Source: Rhodospirillales bacterium
Lineage (GTDB): Bacteria; Pseudomonadota; Alphaproteobacteria; CACIAM-22H2
NCBI GenBank assembly: GCA_016794025.1
Contig: JAEUKX010000093.1
Location: 1 to 39,656, forward strand
DNA: 39,656 bases
Reading direction: 5' to 3'
Shown here in pieces: positions 8,919-18,507 of the stretch; position 1 is the first letter of the stretch, and each line of letters begins with the position of its first letter. The notes beneath the pieces were generated by a model, which was not told where the DNA came from, did no database searches, and saw only the letters and a program-made list of their open reading frames with translations. Both the position numbers and the translations under genes were made by a program.

Positions 8919-9500
8919 GTGCTCCAGCGATTCTACGACTGGACGCTTGCGCTTTCGCGTACGAAGCACGCGCCTGCCGTGATGGCGGCCGTCTCGTTCG
9001 CCGACGCCTCGTTCTGCCCGCTCATGCCGCATCCGCTGCTGGCGCTGCTGGTCATGGCCCGACCGGACCGCGCCTACTGGTATGCGACGCTGTGCACGGT
9101 CACGTCCGTCGCGGGCGCGTTCCTTGGCTATGCGATCGGGCACCTGCTCTACGAAACGCTCGGCCTTTGGCTGGTGCAGACGATGCACTACGAGGCGCAC
9201 ATGGAGAAGTTCCAGGCGATGTTCGCCGAGTGGGGCTTCTGGCTGATCGTCGGCAAGGGCCTGACGCCGATCCCGTTCAAGATCGTCACGATCGGAGCAG
9301 GCGTGGCCGGCTACGGCCTTATCCCCTTCACGATCGCAAGCGTGCTTGCGCGCGCGATGAATTTCTACGCGATCGCCTGGGTCCTGAAGCACCAGGGCGG
9401 ACGCATCGACGCGCTGGTGCGCCGCTACGGCACCCAGATCGGATGGGCGATCAGCCTCGCCATCGTCGCGCTCGTCGTCTGGTGGTTCGCGCTTCGCTGA
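8919..9500 (+). CDS. YqaA/DedA-superfamily small membrane protein
   Basis: 193-residue inner-membrane protein with about five hydrophobic segments. The N-terminal FADASFCPLMPHPLLALLVMARP block, GAFLGYAIGHLLYETLG, and the re-entrant segment GKGLTPIPFKIVTIGAGVAGY match the YqaA branch of the DedA/SNARE-associated superfamily. The start is GTG, 3 nt after the argB stop, so it reads as the last gene of this transcript. It is the second DedA-superfamily gene in the window (see 3890-4621). Its stop TGA directly abuts the stop of the convergent DUF2336 gene, forming TGATCA. Substrate unknown; lipid handling is inferred from the family. Confidence 0.85.
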   Translation: MLQRFYDWTLALSRTKHAPAVMAAVSFADASFCPLMPHPLLALLVMARPDRAYWYATLCTVTSVAGAFLGYAIGHLLYETLGLWLVQTMHYEAHMEKFQAMFAEWGFWLIVGKGLTPIPFKIVTIGAGVAGYGLIPFTIASVLARAMNFYAIAWVLKHQGGRIDALVRRYGTQIGWAISLAIVALVVWWFALR

Positions 9501-10793
9501 TCAGGCGCCGAAGAACTCAAGCTGCCATTTCAGCTCTTCTTCCGTCAGCGGCCAGCCGTCCCACTTGGCACCGGTCAGGATGCTCTTGGGCGGCAGCGAC
9601 AGCGTCTTCTGCTGGATCGCGACGGCCGTCGGCAACTTGAGCTTGGCCTTCCAGCAGGCCGCGATGATGCCCTTGGCGGATCGCGCGGTCAGGATCTTGT
9701 CGATCGCGTCGACGCGCGTTCCGCCAAGCTCGGCCAAGGCCAGTTTCACGAACAGCTTCTCGCCGTTCTGGGCCGCGGCCGTCACGGCCGCATCGTCGAG
9801 CTTCTTTTCCCGGCGCAGGCGCTTGACCTTGTCGCCGACCGTCTCGCCGTCGCCGTTTCCGCCGCCGCCGGCCCAGTCCGGATCGGCAAGCGTGCGCTTG
9901 CGGGCGGCAGCGTTGCCGCCCGGCTCGTGCTGGGCCGCCGCCTCGGCAATGCGCTTGCGCACCTCGCTCGTGACGGCCTCGCGCGTTGAGGCATCGAGGT
10001 CGGGGCGCTGCGCCAGGCGCTGGGACAGGGCGTCGGCCACGAAGGCGGCGATCCGGATGGCGGCGTTGGCCGGCAGCTTCGGGCGATCGACAAGGCGGCC
10101 GTGCCATTGCGGGCGCGAAGGTGCGCGATCGACGATGAGATCGAGCGTTTCCTCGCGGATCTGCGCCGAAGGGTTGCCCAGGAGCGTCGTGACCGCATCG
10201 ACGTCGTCGACCGCCACGATGGCGTCGGATATCGCTTCGGCGACGTTGGACCGGCGGGCGACCGCGCTCAGGGCGCCTTCGGCGTGGCGGCCGCGGATGA
10301 TCTCGAGCAGGTCGTCGTCCGTCAGGAGCGGCGAGAACTGGAGGACCGGGCTTGCGACGGCAAGTTCCGTGTCCTGCGCCAACTGACGCACGAGGTCGGC
10401 CGGCGCGTCGGGCACGTCCTTGAGCGTCTCGGCCACGACCGCGCGGATCCGCGTGGCCGCATCCTTGGCAAGCACCTCGAGCGTCTGCATGACGCGCGTG
10501 CGCGCCGCATCCTGTTCGCCCGGCCTCAGATCCGGCAGCAGGCGCTGGACCTTGCCCGCGAGGCCCGCGCGCACGTCCTCGCTCTGGTCGCGCGCGAGCT
10601 TCAGGTTCGCGTGGAAGGGCGAGGCCGAATTGACCGCCACCGCCTCGCGCACGCCGGGATCGAGATCTTCGGTCAGGTAATAGAGAATCTCCGGGCGGAC
10701 GTCCGTCCGGCGCGCAAGGTTCGTGCGGACGTAGACATCCGGATCCTGCAGGAGCCGTTTGGAGGTTTCGTATTCTTCGTCGCTCTGGACCAT
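9501..10793 (-). CDS. DUF2336 domain-containing protein
   Basis: 430-residue soluble, helix-rich protein. The N-terminal half (about 1-230) is built of HEAT-like helical pairs, for example LLQDPDVYVRTNLARRTDVRPEI and VREAVAVNSASPFHANL, ending in SPLLTDDDLLEIIRGRHAEGALSAVARR, which is typical of DUF2336 proteins of Alphaproteobacteria. The second half contains a charged linker (KVKRLRREKKLDDAAV) and a helical C-terminal domain ending in LTEEELKWQLEFFGA. No signal peptide or enzyme motif is seen. It starts 15 nt after the stop of the GGDEF gene and is likely cotranscribed with it, which hints at an adaptor or output role near c-di-GMP signalling. Function unknown. Confidence 0.85.
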   Translation of the reverse strand: MVQSDEEYETSKRLLQDPDVYVRTNLARRTDVRPEILYYLTEDLDPGVREAVAVNSASPFHANLKLARDQSEDVRAGLAGKVQRLLPDLRPGEQDAARTRVMQTLEVLAKDAATRIRAVVAETLKDVPDAPADLVRQLAQDTELAVASPVLQFSPLLTDDDLLEIIRGRHAEGALSAVARRSNVAEAISDAIVAVDDVDAVTTLLGNPSAQIREETLDLIVDRAPSRPQWHGRLVDRPKLPANAAIRIAAFVADALSQRLAQRPDLDASTREAVTSEVRKRIAEAAAQHEPGGNAAARKRTLADPDWAGGGGNGDGETVGDKVKRLRREKKLDDAAVTAAAQNGEKLFVKLALAELGGTRVDAIDKILTARSAKGIIAACWKAKLKLPTAVAIQQKTLSLPPKSILTGAKWDGWPLTEEELKWQLEFFGA

Positions 10794-10808
10794 TCGCCGC
10801 CGTTCCGC

Positions 10809-12452
10809 CTACGCCTTCGGGGCAGGTGCCGGGGCCAGCGCGTAGCTGCCCTTGCCCTGCCGTTTGACCTGATACATCGACTCGTCGCCGCGCTGGAGAA
10901 GTTCGTCCACGCTTTCCGGACGCGCCGGATCGTGCACGGCCACGCCGACCGAAAAGCCGAGCGGCTTTTCCGGGCTGGCGGAGACCGGCAGCAGGTCGCG
11001 CCGCAGTTCGAGGATATGCTTGGCCTTCGCGACCGCCCCCTCCTCGTCCGTCATGTCGAGCCACAGCGCGAATTCGTCGCCGCCCAGACGCGCGACAAGA
11101 TCGTTGGCGCGCGTGGCCTTGCGCAGCGTGCGCGCGACGGCCTTCAGCGCCGCGTCGCCGGCCTGATGACCGAGGATGTCGTTGACGGCCTTGAAGTTGT
11201 CGAGATCGACATAGACAAGCGCGCCCGGCGACCCGGACCGGCGCGAGCCCGCCAGCCGCGCGCCAAGCTCGGCCACGAACCGGCGACGGTTCAGGAGGCC
11301 GGTCAATGCGTCGGTCGAAGCCTGCCGGTCGAGCGCCTCGAGCACGTCGAGCTGCGCATGCGCGATGCCGAGCTGTGCCGCGACTTCGGTCAGGACCGCG
11401 CGTTCGCCCTCGCTCCACGCATCGCCGTCCGTCCCGCGGAACAGCGCGACGAGCCCGTTGATCTTGTGGCGAAACGCGGTCGGGACCACAAGCGCGCGGC
11501 CATCCGCGCTCTTGAGCTCGACGAGCGCATCCGCTCCCTCGGCCTCGGGCCGGTCGAGCCGCAGCCGCGCCTCGAACCGCCGCTCGATGTCGAGGCCCGC
11601 GGGAATCTCGCCGCCATGGGTGGCACCCGGCTCGAACTCGGGCCGCCCGTCGTCGTCTGCCGCCACGCGCCAGATCGCGCACCCTGCCCCCAGCGCGTTG
11701 GCGGTTTCGCTGGCGGCCGCACGCAGCATCGCGTCGGCCTCCATCTCGTCGCGCACCGCGCGAACGATATGCGCGATCAGGCGCTCGCGGTTTCGCGCCT
11801 CGGCCAGCTCTGCCTCGCGCTCGCGCGTCTCGGTCACGTCGCGCGCGAGCCCGCGCGCCCCCTTCCATGTCCGGTCGGCCCCGAACAGCGGCATGGCCGA
11901 AATCTGGACGCAGGCATCCTGGCCGTCCGCTCGCCGGACCCACTGTTCGGTCTGCTCGATGGGCTTTCGCGTCACGAACGGATCGGCGACGGATGTATCG
12001 TCGGGATCGATCGCGAAGACCGACGGATGGCGCCCGAGCAGGTCGTCCGCACGCCAGCCGAGCGCGCCCTGTGGCGAGACGAAGGCGAACTTGCCTTCGG
12101 CATCCGTCTCCCAGGCGAAGTCGCTGGAGATTTCCACAATGTCCTTGTAGCGCCGCCGCGAGTCCGCCAGCGCGTTGCGCATGTTTGCGGCAAGGCTCAC
12201 GTCGCGCGCCAGCACCAGGACGCCGTCCCCGGCCGGCACAAGGCCGACATCGAGCGTGACCGGAGCGGCCGTTCCGGGAACAACGACTGTATCGAGGCGC
12301 GAGGCCCCGCCCTGCACCACGTCGGCCACGAGCGCCGCGAGGCTTCCGGCGCGCGCTTCGAATTCCGCCAGCATCACGCGCGCCGAGGAATTGGCGCAAG
12401 CAACCGTCCCGCCGGGGCCCAGCCGCGCCGCCGGACCCGGCCAGTCCGCCAC
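10809..12452 (-). CDS. PAS-GAF-GGDEF diguanylate cyclase
   Basis: 547 residues from the GTG at 12452. Order: a divergent PAS-like N terminus (about 1-90), a PAS domain beginning at [19 protein letters not shown] (102-120) and ending in [13 protein letters not shown] (203-215), a GAF-like domain (about 225-370), and a GGDEF domain with intact GGDEF at 457-461. The product-inhibition I-site RxxD (RAND, 448-451) sits exactly five residues before it. It should make c-di-GMP in the cytoplasm under sensory and feedback control; no membrane helix is seen. The start is uncertain. The GTG has no convincing ribosome site, and the frame stays open to 12624 with no ATG, GTG or TTG. A CTG at 12539, preceded by GAAGGG, would add about 29 residues. 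Confidence 0.9.
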   Translation of the reverse strand: MADWPGPAARLGPGGTVACANSSARVMLAEFEARAGSLAALVADVVQGGASRLDTVVVPGTAAPVTLDVGLVPAGDGVLVLARDVSLAANMRNALADSRRRYKDIVEISSDFAWETDAEGKFAFVSPQGALGWRADDLLGRHPSVFAIDPDDTSVADPFVTRKPIEQTEQWVRRADGQDACVQISAMPLFGADRTWKGARGLARDVTETREREAELAEARNRERLIAHIVRAVRDEMEADAMLRAAASETANALGAGCAIWRVAADDDGRPEFEPGATHGGEIPAGLDIERRFEARLRLDRPEAEGADALVELKSADGRALVVPTAFRHKINGLVALFRGTDGDAWSEGERAVLTEVAAQLGIAHAQLDVLEALDRQASTDALTGLLNRRRFVAELGARLAGSRRSGSPGALVYVDLDNFKAVNDILGHQAGDAALKAVARTLRKATRANDLVARLGGDEFALWLDMTDEEGAVAKAKHILELRRDLLPVSASPEKPLGFSVGVAVHDPARPESVDELLQRGDESMYQVKRQGKGSYALAPAPAPKA

Positions 12453-12634
12453 CAGCCGGTCGAATCCGGTGAACGGATCGACGGCCGGCGGAGCGGCTGA
12501 GCGAACGCGCGGTGCGGCATCTTTGGGCGTGACGGCCAGTGTTCTTTTCCCTTCGAAAACGGGCGGGAGGATAGCCTGCCATGACGCGCGATGCCAAGGC
12601 GGCCGGTCGCCGGCCGTATCGGTTCAGCGCGGCG

Positions 12635-12663
12635 TTGACAGCGGCGCCGCCGCACCCCATTTT
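12635..12663 (+). promoter_or_regulatory. Candidate promoter of dapD-dapE
   Basis: A perfect TTGACA at 12635-12640, a 17-bp GC-rich spacer and CATTTT at 12658-12663, about 50 nt before the dapD ATG. The -10 element is only 3/6 to consensus, so this is tentative. Confidence 0.45.
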
Positions 12664-12711
12664 CGCCTGCCGCCCGACCTCGGCCCCAAGGTTCCCACAC
12701 CGGAAAACGCG

Positions 12712-13560
12712 ATGAATTTTGCAAATCTCCAGTCCACCATTGACCAGGCTTGGGAGAACCGGGCCGAACTCGGCACGGGAACGAAGGGCGAGGTGCGCGA
12801 TGCCGTGAACGCGGCCCTCGCCGCCCTCGACGCGGGCGAGGCGCGCGTTGCCGAACGCAAGGACGGCAAATGGGTCGTCAACCAGTGGCTCAAGAAGGCG
12901 GTGCTGCTTTCCTTCCGCCTCAACGACAACATGCTTCTGTCCGACGGGCCCGGCGGGGCGGCGTGGTGGGACAAGGTGCCCTCGAAGTTCGCCGGCTGGA
13001 CCGCCGAGACGTTCCGCAAGGCCGGATTCCGCGCGGTGCCGAACTGCGTCGTGCGGCAGTCGGCCTATATCGCCCCCAATGTCATTCTCATGCCGTCCTT
13101 CGTGAATGTCGGCGCCTATGTCGACAGCGGCACGATGGTCGATACCTGGGCGACGGTGGGAAGCTGCGCGCAGATCGGAAAGAACTGCCATCTCTCCGGC
13201 GGCGTGGGCATCGGCGGCGTGCTCGAACCGCTGCAGGCCGAACCCGTGATCATCGAGGACAACTGTTTCGTCGGCGCGCGCTCGGAAGTCGTCGAGGGCG
13301 TGATCGTGGGCGAAGGCTCCGTCATCTCGATGGGCGTGTTCATCGGCCAATCGACCAAGATCGTCGACCGCACGACGGGCGAGATCCACATGGGCCGCGT
13401 GCCGCCCTATTCCGTCGTCGTGCCAGGGAACCTGCCCGGCAAGCCGCTGCCCGGCGGCAATGGCGAGCCAGGCCCGTCGACCTACTGCGCTGTCATCATC
13501 AAGCGGGTCGACGAGAAAACGCGCTCGAAAACCTCGATCAACGACCTGCTGCGGGCCTGA
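12712..13560 (+). CDS. dapD: 2,3,4,5-tetrahydropyridine-2,6-dicarboxylate N-succinyltransferase
   Basis: 282 residues. Succinylates tetrahydrodipicolinate using succinyl-CoA in the succinylase branch of diaminopimelate/lysine synthesis. The N-terminal helical domain (about 1-100) contains [19 protein letters not shown]. The left-handed beta-helix follows, with hexapeptide repeats around [40 protein letters not shown] and [20 protein letters not shown]. The family block [14 protein letters not shown] precedes the C terminus. The ATG follows GGAAAACGCG; the longer upstream frame is unrelated sequence. dapE begins 1 nt after its stop, giving a functional pair in consecutive pathway branches. Confidence 0.97.
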   Translation: MNFANLQSTIDQAWENRAELGTGTKGEVRDAVNAALAALDAGEARVAERKDGKWVVNQWLKKAVLLSFRLNDNMLLSDGPGGAAWWDKVPSKFAGWTAETFRKAGFRAVPNCVVRQSAYIAPNVILMPSFVNVGAYVDSGTMVDTWATVGSCAQIGKNCHLSGGVGIGGVLEPLQAEPVIIEDNCFVGARSEVVEGVIVGEGSVISMGVFIGQSTKIVDRTTGEIHMGRVPPYSVVVPGNLPGKPLPGGNGEPGPSTYCAVIIKRVDEKTRSKTSINDLLRA

Positions 13561-13561
13561 G

Positions 13562-14725
13562 ATGGCCGATCCGGTCGAGTTCGCGCGCGAGCTGATCCGC
13601 TGCCGGTCGGTGACGCCGGCCGACGACGGCGCGCTCGGCGCGCTGCAACGCCGGCTCGAGGGGCTGGGGTTTGCGTGCCACCGGCTCAAGTTCTCGGATG
13701 CCGACACGCCCGACGTCGAGAACCTCTACGCGCGCATCGGCACGAAGGGCCCGCATTTCTGCTTTGCCGGGCATACCGACGTCGTCCCGACCGGCAAAAT
13801 CGAGGGCTGGACCGTCGATCCCTTCGCCGCCGACATCCACGACGGCTATCTCTACGGGCGCGGCGCCGTCGACATGAAGGGGGCCATCGCCGCCTTCACG
13901 GCGGCAGCCGCGCGGTTTGTGGGCCGGAACGGCGGCGGGCTGCCGGGTTCGATCTCGCTTCTCATCACCGGGGACGAGGAAGGCCCGGCGATCAACGGAA
14001 CCGTCAAGGTCCTCGACTGGATGTCCGCGCGCGGCGAACGGCCGGACGTGTGCGTGGTCGGCGAGCCCACGAACGAGTCGGCGCTTGGCGACATGGCGAA
14101 GATCGGCCGGCGCGGGTCGGTCAACGCCACGCTGGTCGCGAAGGGCGTGCAGGGTCATGTCGCTTACCCGCACCTCGCCGACAATCCCGTTCACCGGCTG
14201 ATCCGGCTCCTTGACGACCTCACCTCGAAGCCGCTCGACTCCGGAAACGCGCATTTCCAGCCTTCCTCGCTGCAGGTCACCACGATCGACGTGGGCAATC
14301 CGACCGAGAACCTGATCCCGGCCGAAGCGTCCGCGCGCCTCAACATCCGCTTCAACGACATGCACACGTCGCGCTCGCTGCTCGACTGGATCGCCGCGCG
14401 TGCCGAGGCGCTGGGCGGCAAGGTCGACGTGAAGAGTCGCGTCTCGGGTGAGTCTTTCATCACCCATCCCGGCGCGCTGTCCGACCTTGTCGGCGACGCG
14501 GTCGAGAAGGTTTCCGGACGGCGTCCCGCGCTTTCGACCACGGGCGGAACTTCGGACGCGCGGTTCATCGCGCGCCATTGCAAGACGATCGAGTTCGGTC
14601 TCGTGGGCCGCACGATGCACAAGACGGACGAGCGCGTGGCGGTGGCCGACCTTGCGGCCCTCGCCGACATCTACGGCCACATGCTCGACGGGTTCTTCGG
14701 CGCGCCCGCCGGCCGCTGGGCCTGA
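13562..14725 (+). CDS. dapE: Succinyl-diaminopimelate desuccinylase
   Basis: 387-residue di-zinc M20-family hydrolase that releases LL-diaminopimelate and succinate. Metal and catalytic residues are all visible: His71 and Asp73 in GHTDVVPTG, bridging Asp104 in GRGAVDMKG, catalytic Glu139 and ligand Glu140 in [10 protein letters not shown], and the late [13 protein letters not shown]. The dimerisation domain lies at about 180-295, with [12 protein letters not shown] at its beginning. The ATG at 13562 is 1 nt after dapD. Length matches proteobacterial DapE. Confidence 0.97.
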   Translation: MADPVEFARELIRCRSVTPADDGALGALQRRLEGLGFACHRLKFSDADTPDVENLYARIGTKGPHFCFAGHTDVVPTGKIEGWTVDPFAADIHDGYLYGRGAVDMKGAIAAFTAAAARFVGRNGGGLPGSISLLITGDEEGPAINGTVKVLDWMSARGERPDVCVVGEPTNESALGDMAKIGRRGSVNATLVAKGVQGHVAYPHLADNPVHRLIRLLDDLTSKPLDSGNAHFQPSSLQVTTIDVGNPTENLIPAEASARLNIRFNDMHTSRSLLDWIAARAEALGGKVDVKSRVSGESFITHPGALSDLVGDAVEKVSGRRPALSTTGGTSDARFIARHCKTIEFGLVGRTMHKTDERVAVADLAALADIYGHMLDGFFGAPAGRWA

Positions 14726-14735
14726 GACGCTGCCG

Positions 14736-15314
14736 ATGGGCCTTTCCGGCCTCGTCGTCCTGCCGCTGCGCGGCCTCGGCCGGATCCTTCGCGGCGAGCG
14801 CGCGGGTCTCGACCAGATCGGCTCGGCAAGCCGCGTTGGCTGGATCCTGTCCTTCCTTGTCCCTGCATTTCTTGTGGCGCCGGCCTATGCGTGGCTGACG
14901 CTCCAGCGCTTTGCCGAGCTGGAGTACGCCCCGGAATCGTTCGGCGATGTGGCCGTCGAGGTGCTCGGCTACATCGTGGGACTGACGGCGTTTGCGAACG
15001 TCGCCCACATTCTCTGCGCGCGGCTTGGCCGGCAGGCCGCGTGGTACGACTATGTCGCGGCGTATAACTGGGCGACAGTCCCGCAGATCGCGCTCTACCT
15101 GCCGGTGGCGCTGATCGGCGCCAGCGATGCCGTACCGGGATCGATCGCCTTCGCGTTCGGCGTCGGCGCCGTTGCGGCCGCGATCGCGATCCACTTCCGC
15201 GTCGCGCGGGTCGTACTTCAGGTGACGCAGGTGCAAGCGCTGCTGCTGGTCGTCGTCGATCTTGCCGTGGGCCAGCTCGTCGCACGGATCGTCGACCGGA
15301 TGCATGGCCTCTGA
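14736..15314 (+). CDS. Small polytopic membrane protein, possibly YIP1-like
   Basis: 192-residue protein with about five hydrophobic stretches, the clearest being VGWILSFLVPAFLVAPAYAWL (about 32-52), VAVEVLGYIVGLTAFANVAHIL, QIALYLPVALIGAS, IAFAFGVGAVAAAIAIHF and LLLVVVDLAVGQLVARIV. No signal peptide or catalytic motif. The arrangement and YDYVAAYNWATVPQI before the third helix resemble Yip1-type small membrane proteins of Alphaproteobacteria, but I do not recognise the family with certainty. It starts 10 nt after dapE and is probably cotranscribed. Its stop is 15 nt from the convergent truA stop. Confidence 0.7.
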   Translation: MGLSGLVVLPLRGLGRILRGERAGLDQIGSASRVGWILSFLVPAFLVAPAYAWLTLQRFAELEYAPESFGDVAVEVLGYIVGLTAFANVAHILCARLGRQAAWYDYVAAYNWATVPQIALYLPVALIGASDAVPGSIAFAFGVGAVAAAIAIHFRVARVVLQVTQVQALLLVVVDLAVGQLVARIVDRMHGL

Positions 15315-15329
15315 CCGCCCGAGGGCGGC

Positions 15330-16073
15330 CTACGCGGGGTAGTCCACGCGCACGAGGTAGAGGCCGTCGGGCGGTGCCGTCGGGCCGGCCGCACGGCGAT
15401 CGCGCGCGGCGAGCGCATCGGCGATGTCCGCGGGGGTCCATCGGCCTTCGCCCACCAGTTTCAGCGAACCGATCATGTTGCGCACCTGATGATGCAGGAA
15501 GGAACGCGCCTCGACCCAGGCCGTGATCTCGTCGCCCTGGCGGCTGATGTCGAAACGGTCGAGTGTCTTGACCGGGCTCTTCGACTGGCATTCCTTGGCG
15601 CGGAAGCTCGAGAAATCGTGGTGGCCGACGAGCACGGCCGCTCCGGCTCGCATCGCCTCGACGTCGAGACGCCGCTCGACGTGCCACACGCGGCCCTTGT
15701 CCAGCACCGGCCGGGCGCGCCGGTCGCAGATCCGGTAGAGATAGACGCGATGGACGGCCGAGAAGCGCGCGTGGAATTCAGGCGGCGCCTCGCTCACCTC
15801 CAGCGCCTGCACGCCGAACGGCTTCAGATGCCAGTTGAGCGCGTCGCGGATCTTCAGCGTCGACCAGTCGCGCTCGAGATCGACATGCGCGACCTGCCCC
15901 ATCGCATGCACGCCGGAATCCGTGCGACCGGCCGCGACGATGGCCACCTCGTGTCCGCAGAATTTCGCGAACGCGCCTTCGACCGCCGCCTGCACGCTGA
16001 AGCCGCTGTCCTGCCGCTGCCAGCCGACGAAGCCGCTGCCGTCGTACTCGAGTGTCAGTCTGTAGCGCTTCAA
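15330..16073 (-). CDS. truA: tRNA pseudouridine(38-40) synthase TruA
   Basis: 247 residues. Converts uridines 38-40 in the anticodon arm of tRNAs to pseudouridine. Catalytic Asp52 lies in [14 protein letters not shown]; also seen are [12 protein letters not shown] (10-21), [16 protein letters not shown] and the C-terminal [13 protein letters not shown]. The start is a TTG at 16073 that overlaps the fmt stop (TTGA). It fits the family's N terminus ([11 protein letters not shown]), whereas the in-frame ATG upstream would add 38 unrelated residues lying inside fmt. Third gene of def-fmt-truA, fully translation-related. Confidence 0.95.
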   Translation of the reverse strand: MKRYRLTLEYDGSGFVGWQRQDSGFSVQAAVEGAFAKFCGHEVAIVAAGRTDSGVHAMGQVAHVDLERDWSTLKIRDALNWHLKPFGVQALEVSEAPPEFHARFSAVHRVYLYRICDRRARPVLDKGRVWHVERRLDVEAMRAGAAVLVGHHDFSSFRAKECQSKSPVKTLDRFDISRQGDEITAWVEARSFLHHQVRNMIGSLKLVGEGRWTPADIADALAARDRRAAGPTAPPDGLYLVRVDYPA

Positions 16074-16981
16074 GACGCCAGCACCGTGCCGGGGACAAGG
16101 GCATGGCCGCGAAGGAACGCTTCCGCGTCCATCGGCGCCCGGCCGGCACGCTGGACGCGCATAATCTCCAGCGCGCCGGATCCGCATGCAATTACGAGGG
16201 GGGCAGCCATGACCGTGCCCGGTGCGCCCGCAGGGCCTGCGACAGCGCGCGCCGCCAGCACCTTGATGCGCTCGTCGCCGTGGCCGAACCAGGTTCCCGG
16301 AAACGGATCGAAAGCCCGCACGCGGCGCGCAAGCATCTCGGCAGGCTGCGACCAGTCGAGCCGTGCCTCGCCCTTGTCGAGCTTTCGCGCGTAGGTCGCG
16401 CCCTCGCCCTGGATCTCGGGCGCGAGCGTATCGAGACGCGCAAGCGCCTCGACGATGGCCTCGCCGCCCGCCGTCGCAAGTTCGTCATGGAGCGAGCCGG
16501 CCGTGGCGGCAGGGCCGATCGGCACCACGCGCTTGAGCAGCATCGGGCCCGTGTCGAGCCCCGCCTCCATGCGCATGATCGTGATGCCCGTTTCGGGATC
16601 GCCCGCCTCGATCGCGCGCTGGATGGGAGCGGCACCGCGCCAGCGCGGCAGCAGCGAGGCATGGATGTTGAGGCATCCGCGACGGGGGGCATCGAGTACG
16701 GGCTGCGGCAGCAGGAGGCCATAGGCCGCGACGACCGCCACATCAAGATCGAGCGCGGCAAACTCGGCCTGCGCTTCCGGACCCTTCAGGCTCGCGGGAT
16801 GGCGCACAGGCAGGCCAAGCTCGAGTGCGCGCATGTGCACGGCGCTCCTCGCCTCGTGCTGGCCGCGGCCGGCGGGTCGCGGCGGCTGGGAGTAGACGCA
16901 GGCGATCTCGTGGCCGGCGATGGCGAGCGCATCGAGTGCCGTGCGCGCGAAAGCCGGCGTTCCCATGAAGGCGAGGCGCAC
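16070..16981 (-). CDS. fmt: Methionyl-tRNA formyltransferase
   Basis: 303 residues. Formylates initiator Met-tRNA with 10-formyl-THF. N-terminal Rossmann-like formyltransferase domain: FMGTPAFA (residues 5-12), the catalytic trio Asn105 and His107 ([18 protein letters not shown]) and Asp143 (GLDTGPML), equivalent to N108/H110/D146 of E. coli. The C-terminal OB-like tRNA-binding domain starts near 205 ([11 protein letters not shown]). Lies between def and truA, with a 19-nt gap after def and a 4-nt overlap with truA. Def and Fmt act as the opposing formylation and deformylation pair. Confidence 0.96.
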   Translation of the reverse strand: MRLAFMGTPAFARTALDALAIAGHEIACVYSQPPRPAGRGQHEARSAVHMRALELGLPVRHPASLKGPEAQAEFAALDLDVAVVAAYGLLLPQPVLDAPRRGCLNIHASLLPRWRGAAPIQRAIEAGDPETGITIMRMEAGLDTGPMLLKRVVPIGPAATAGSLHDELATAGGEAIVEALARLDTLAPEIQGEGATYARKLDKGEARLDWSQPAEMLARRVRAFDPFPGTWFGHGDERIKVLAARAVAGPAGAPGTVMAAPLVIACGSGALEIMRVQRAGRAPMDAEAFLRGHALVPGTVLAS

Positions 16982-17000
16982 GGGGGCGTTTCCCCTCGAC

Positions 17001-17519
17001 CTACTCGGCGGCCTTCTGCCGCCGGGCCTTCTGCACCTTGCGAAGGATCATGTTGCGCTTGAGCGCGGAAAGATGGTCGACGAAAAGGACGCCCTCGAGA
17101 TGGTCCATCTCGTGCTGGATGCAGACGGCCAGCAGGCCGTCGCAGTCGATTTCCTGCACGGTGTCGTTCTCGTCGCGATAGCGCACGCGGACCTGCCTGG
17201 GCCGCTCGACTTCGGCGAACTGGTCGGGGACGGAAAGGCATCCCTCCTCGCACGGCACGGTTTCGTCGGACGCCCAGACGATCTCCGGGTCGACGAATTT
17301 GCGCGGCGCCGGCGGTTCGCCTTCGCGCGCGAGATCCATGACGATCACGCGCTTGTCGACGCCGATCTGCGGTGCCGCGAGGCCGATGCCCTTCGCGGCG
17401 TACATCGTCTCCACCATGTCGTCCATCAGCGCGCGGATCGAATCGTCGACGCGACCCACGGGCCTGGCCCTGGTCTTGAGACGCGGATCGGGAGCGATGA
17501 GCACTTCGCGGACTGCCAT
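17001..17519 (-). CDS. def: Peptide deformylase
   Basis: 172-residue metalloenzyme that removes the N-formyl group from nascent proteins. All three signature motifs are present: [10 protein letters not shown] (44-53), EGCLS (92-96) with metal-ligand Cys94, and QHEMDHLEG (135-143) with His136/His140 and catalytic Glu137. The start at 17519 is chosen because [14 protein letters not shown] is the normal family N terminus; a start at 17546 would add nine residues. The site upstream (CCGGA) is a weak ribosome site, see the promoter note at 17526-17554. First gene of the def-fmt-truA operon. Confidence 0.96.
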   Translation of the reverse strand: MAVREVLIAPDPRLKTRARPVGRVDDSIRALMDDMVETMYAAKGIGLAAPQIGVDKRVIVMDLAREGEPPAPRKFVDPEIVWASDETVPCEEGCLSVPDQFAEVERPRQVRVRYRDENDTVQEIDCDGLLAVCIQHEMDHLEGVLFVDHLSALKRNMILRKVQKARRQKAAE

Positions 17520-17525
17520 TCCGGT

Positions 17526-17554
17526 TAGGTAGGGCCAAGCCCGCATCCGGTCAA
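17526..17554 (-). promoter_or_regulatory. Candidate promoter of def-fmt-truA
   Basis: On the minus strand TTGACC (17554-17549), a 17-bp spacer and TACCTA (17531-17526). Transcription would start at or within a base or two of the def ATG, implying a leaderless message. The -10 match is poor, so this is tentative. Confidence 0.35.
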
Positions 17555-17627
17555 GCGCCCTTGGCGGGGTGGCAGACGTGGGATAACGTGCCGCCGCTCA
17601 ACGGAAATTGCCGCCTGGAGACCGCAC

Positions 17628-18506
17628 ATGACCGCCGCCGAACGCCTTCGCACGCTGCTCGCCGAACCCGTCCTGCGCACGATGCCGGGGGTATTCGACG
17701 CTCTGTCGGCCAAACTCGCCTGCGAAGCGGGACACAAGGTTGCGTTCATGAGCGGGTTTGCCGTGTCGGCCGCAAGGCTCGGCATGCCGGATGCCGGCCT
17801 CATCTCCATGTCGGAAATGCTCGATACGCTGCGCGGGTGTGTGGCGGCCGCGGGCGACATCCCGGTTATCGGCGACGGCGACACGGGCTGGGGGAACGCG
17901 CTCAACGTCCAGCGCACGGTCGGGGAATATGCGCGCGCGGGTGCTGCAGCCGTGATGATCGAGGATCAGGTAAGCCCCAAGAAGTGCGGCCACACGAAGG
18001 GCAAGCTGGTGATCCCGCGCGCGGAAGCGAAGGTGAAGATCCGCGCGGCGGTCGAGGCGCGCGAGACGTTGCGCGCCGCTGGGCATGACGTGCTGGTTCT
18101 CGCGCGGACCGATGCGCGCGCGGTCAACGGCTTCGACGACGCGCTCGCGCGTTGCAACGATTTCGTCGACGAGGGCGCGGACATCATCTTCCTCGAGGCG
18201 CCCGAAAGCGTCGAGGAGATGAAACGCTTCTGCCGCACGATTCCCCGGCCCTGCATGGCGAACATGGTGTTCGAGGGCAAGACACCCGTACTGCCGGCGG
18301 CCGAACTGCAGGAGATCGGCTATCGCCTGGCGGTCTATCCGGTCGCGGGCCTGACGGCCGTGATCGCCGCACTGCGCCAGTCGTACGCATCCGTCCTGCC
18401 CGGTTCGAAGGTGGCCCAGCCACCGCACCTGACATTTCCCGAACTGCAGGAAGCCGTCGGGTTCCCGGCCTACTGGGAGCGCGAGAAGCGCTTCGCCACC
18501 GAATAG
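17628..18506 (+). CDS. Isocitrate lyase/phosphoenolpyruvate mutase superfamily protein (2-methylisocitrate-lyase-like)
   Basis: 292-residue (beta/alpha)8 enzyme. Superfamily features: VFDALSAKLACEAG (22-35), metal-binding GDGDTGWGN (82-90) with Asp83/Asp85, Glu112 in MIEDQ, and the mobile loop SPKKCGHTKGK (116-126) holding the lyase Cys120. Other conserved blocks are ARTDAR and FLEAPES. Members cleave (methyl)isocitrate, oxaloacetate or dimethylmalate, or rearrange phosphonates. The KKCGH loop favours a C-C lyase over a PEP mutase, but no prp or glyoxylate gene is nearby, so the substrate is open. GGAG precedes the ATG. Stands alone on the plus strand between def and the convergent secreted-protein gene, with 1 nt between the stops. 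Confidence 0.85.
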   Translation: MTAAERLRTLLAEPVLRTMPGVFDALSAKLACEAGHKVAFMSGFAVSAARLGMPDAGLISMSEMLDTLRGCVAAAGDIPVIGDGDTGWGNALNVQRTVGEYARAGAAAVMIEDQVSPKKCGHTKGKLVIPRAEAKVKIRAAVEARETLRAAGHDVLVLARTDARAVNGFDDALARCNDFVDEGADIIFLEAPESVEEMKRFCRTIPRPCMANMVFEGKTPVLPAAELQEIGYRLAVYPVAGLTAVIAALRQSYASVLPGSKVAQPPHLTFPELQEAVGFPAYWEREKRFATE

Positions 18507-18507
18507 C

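Noticed and set aside
9517..13707. 1396-codon open frame on the minus strand
   Set aside because: It runs antisense through dapD and in another frame through the GGDEF and DUF2336 genes. It is a product of GC-rich codon bias, Arg/Ala-rich with no domain.
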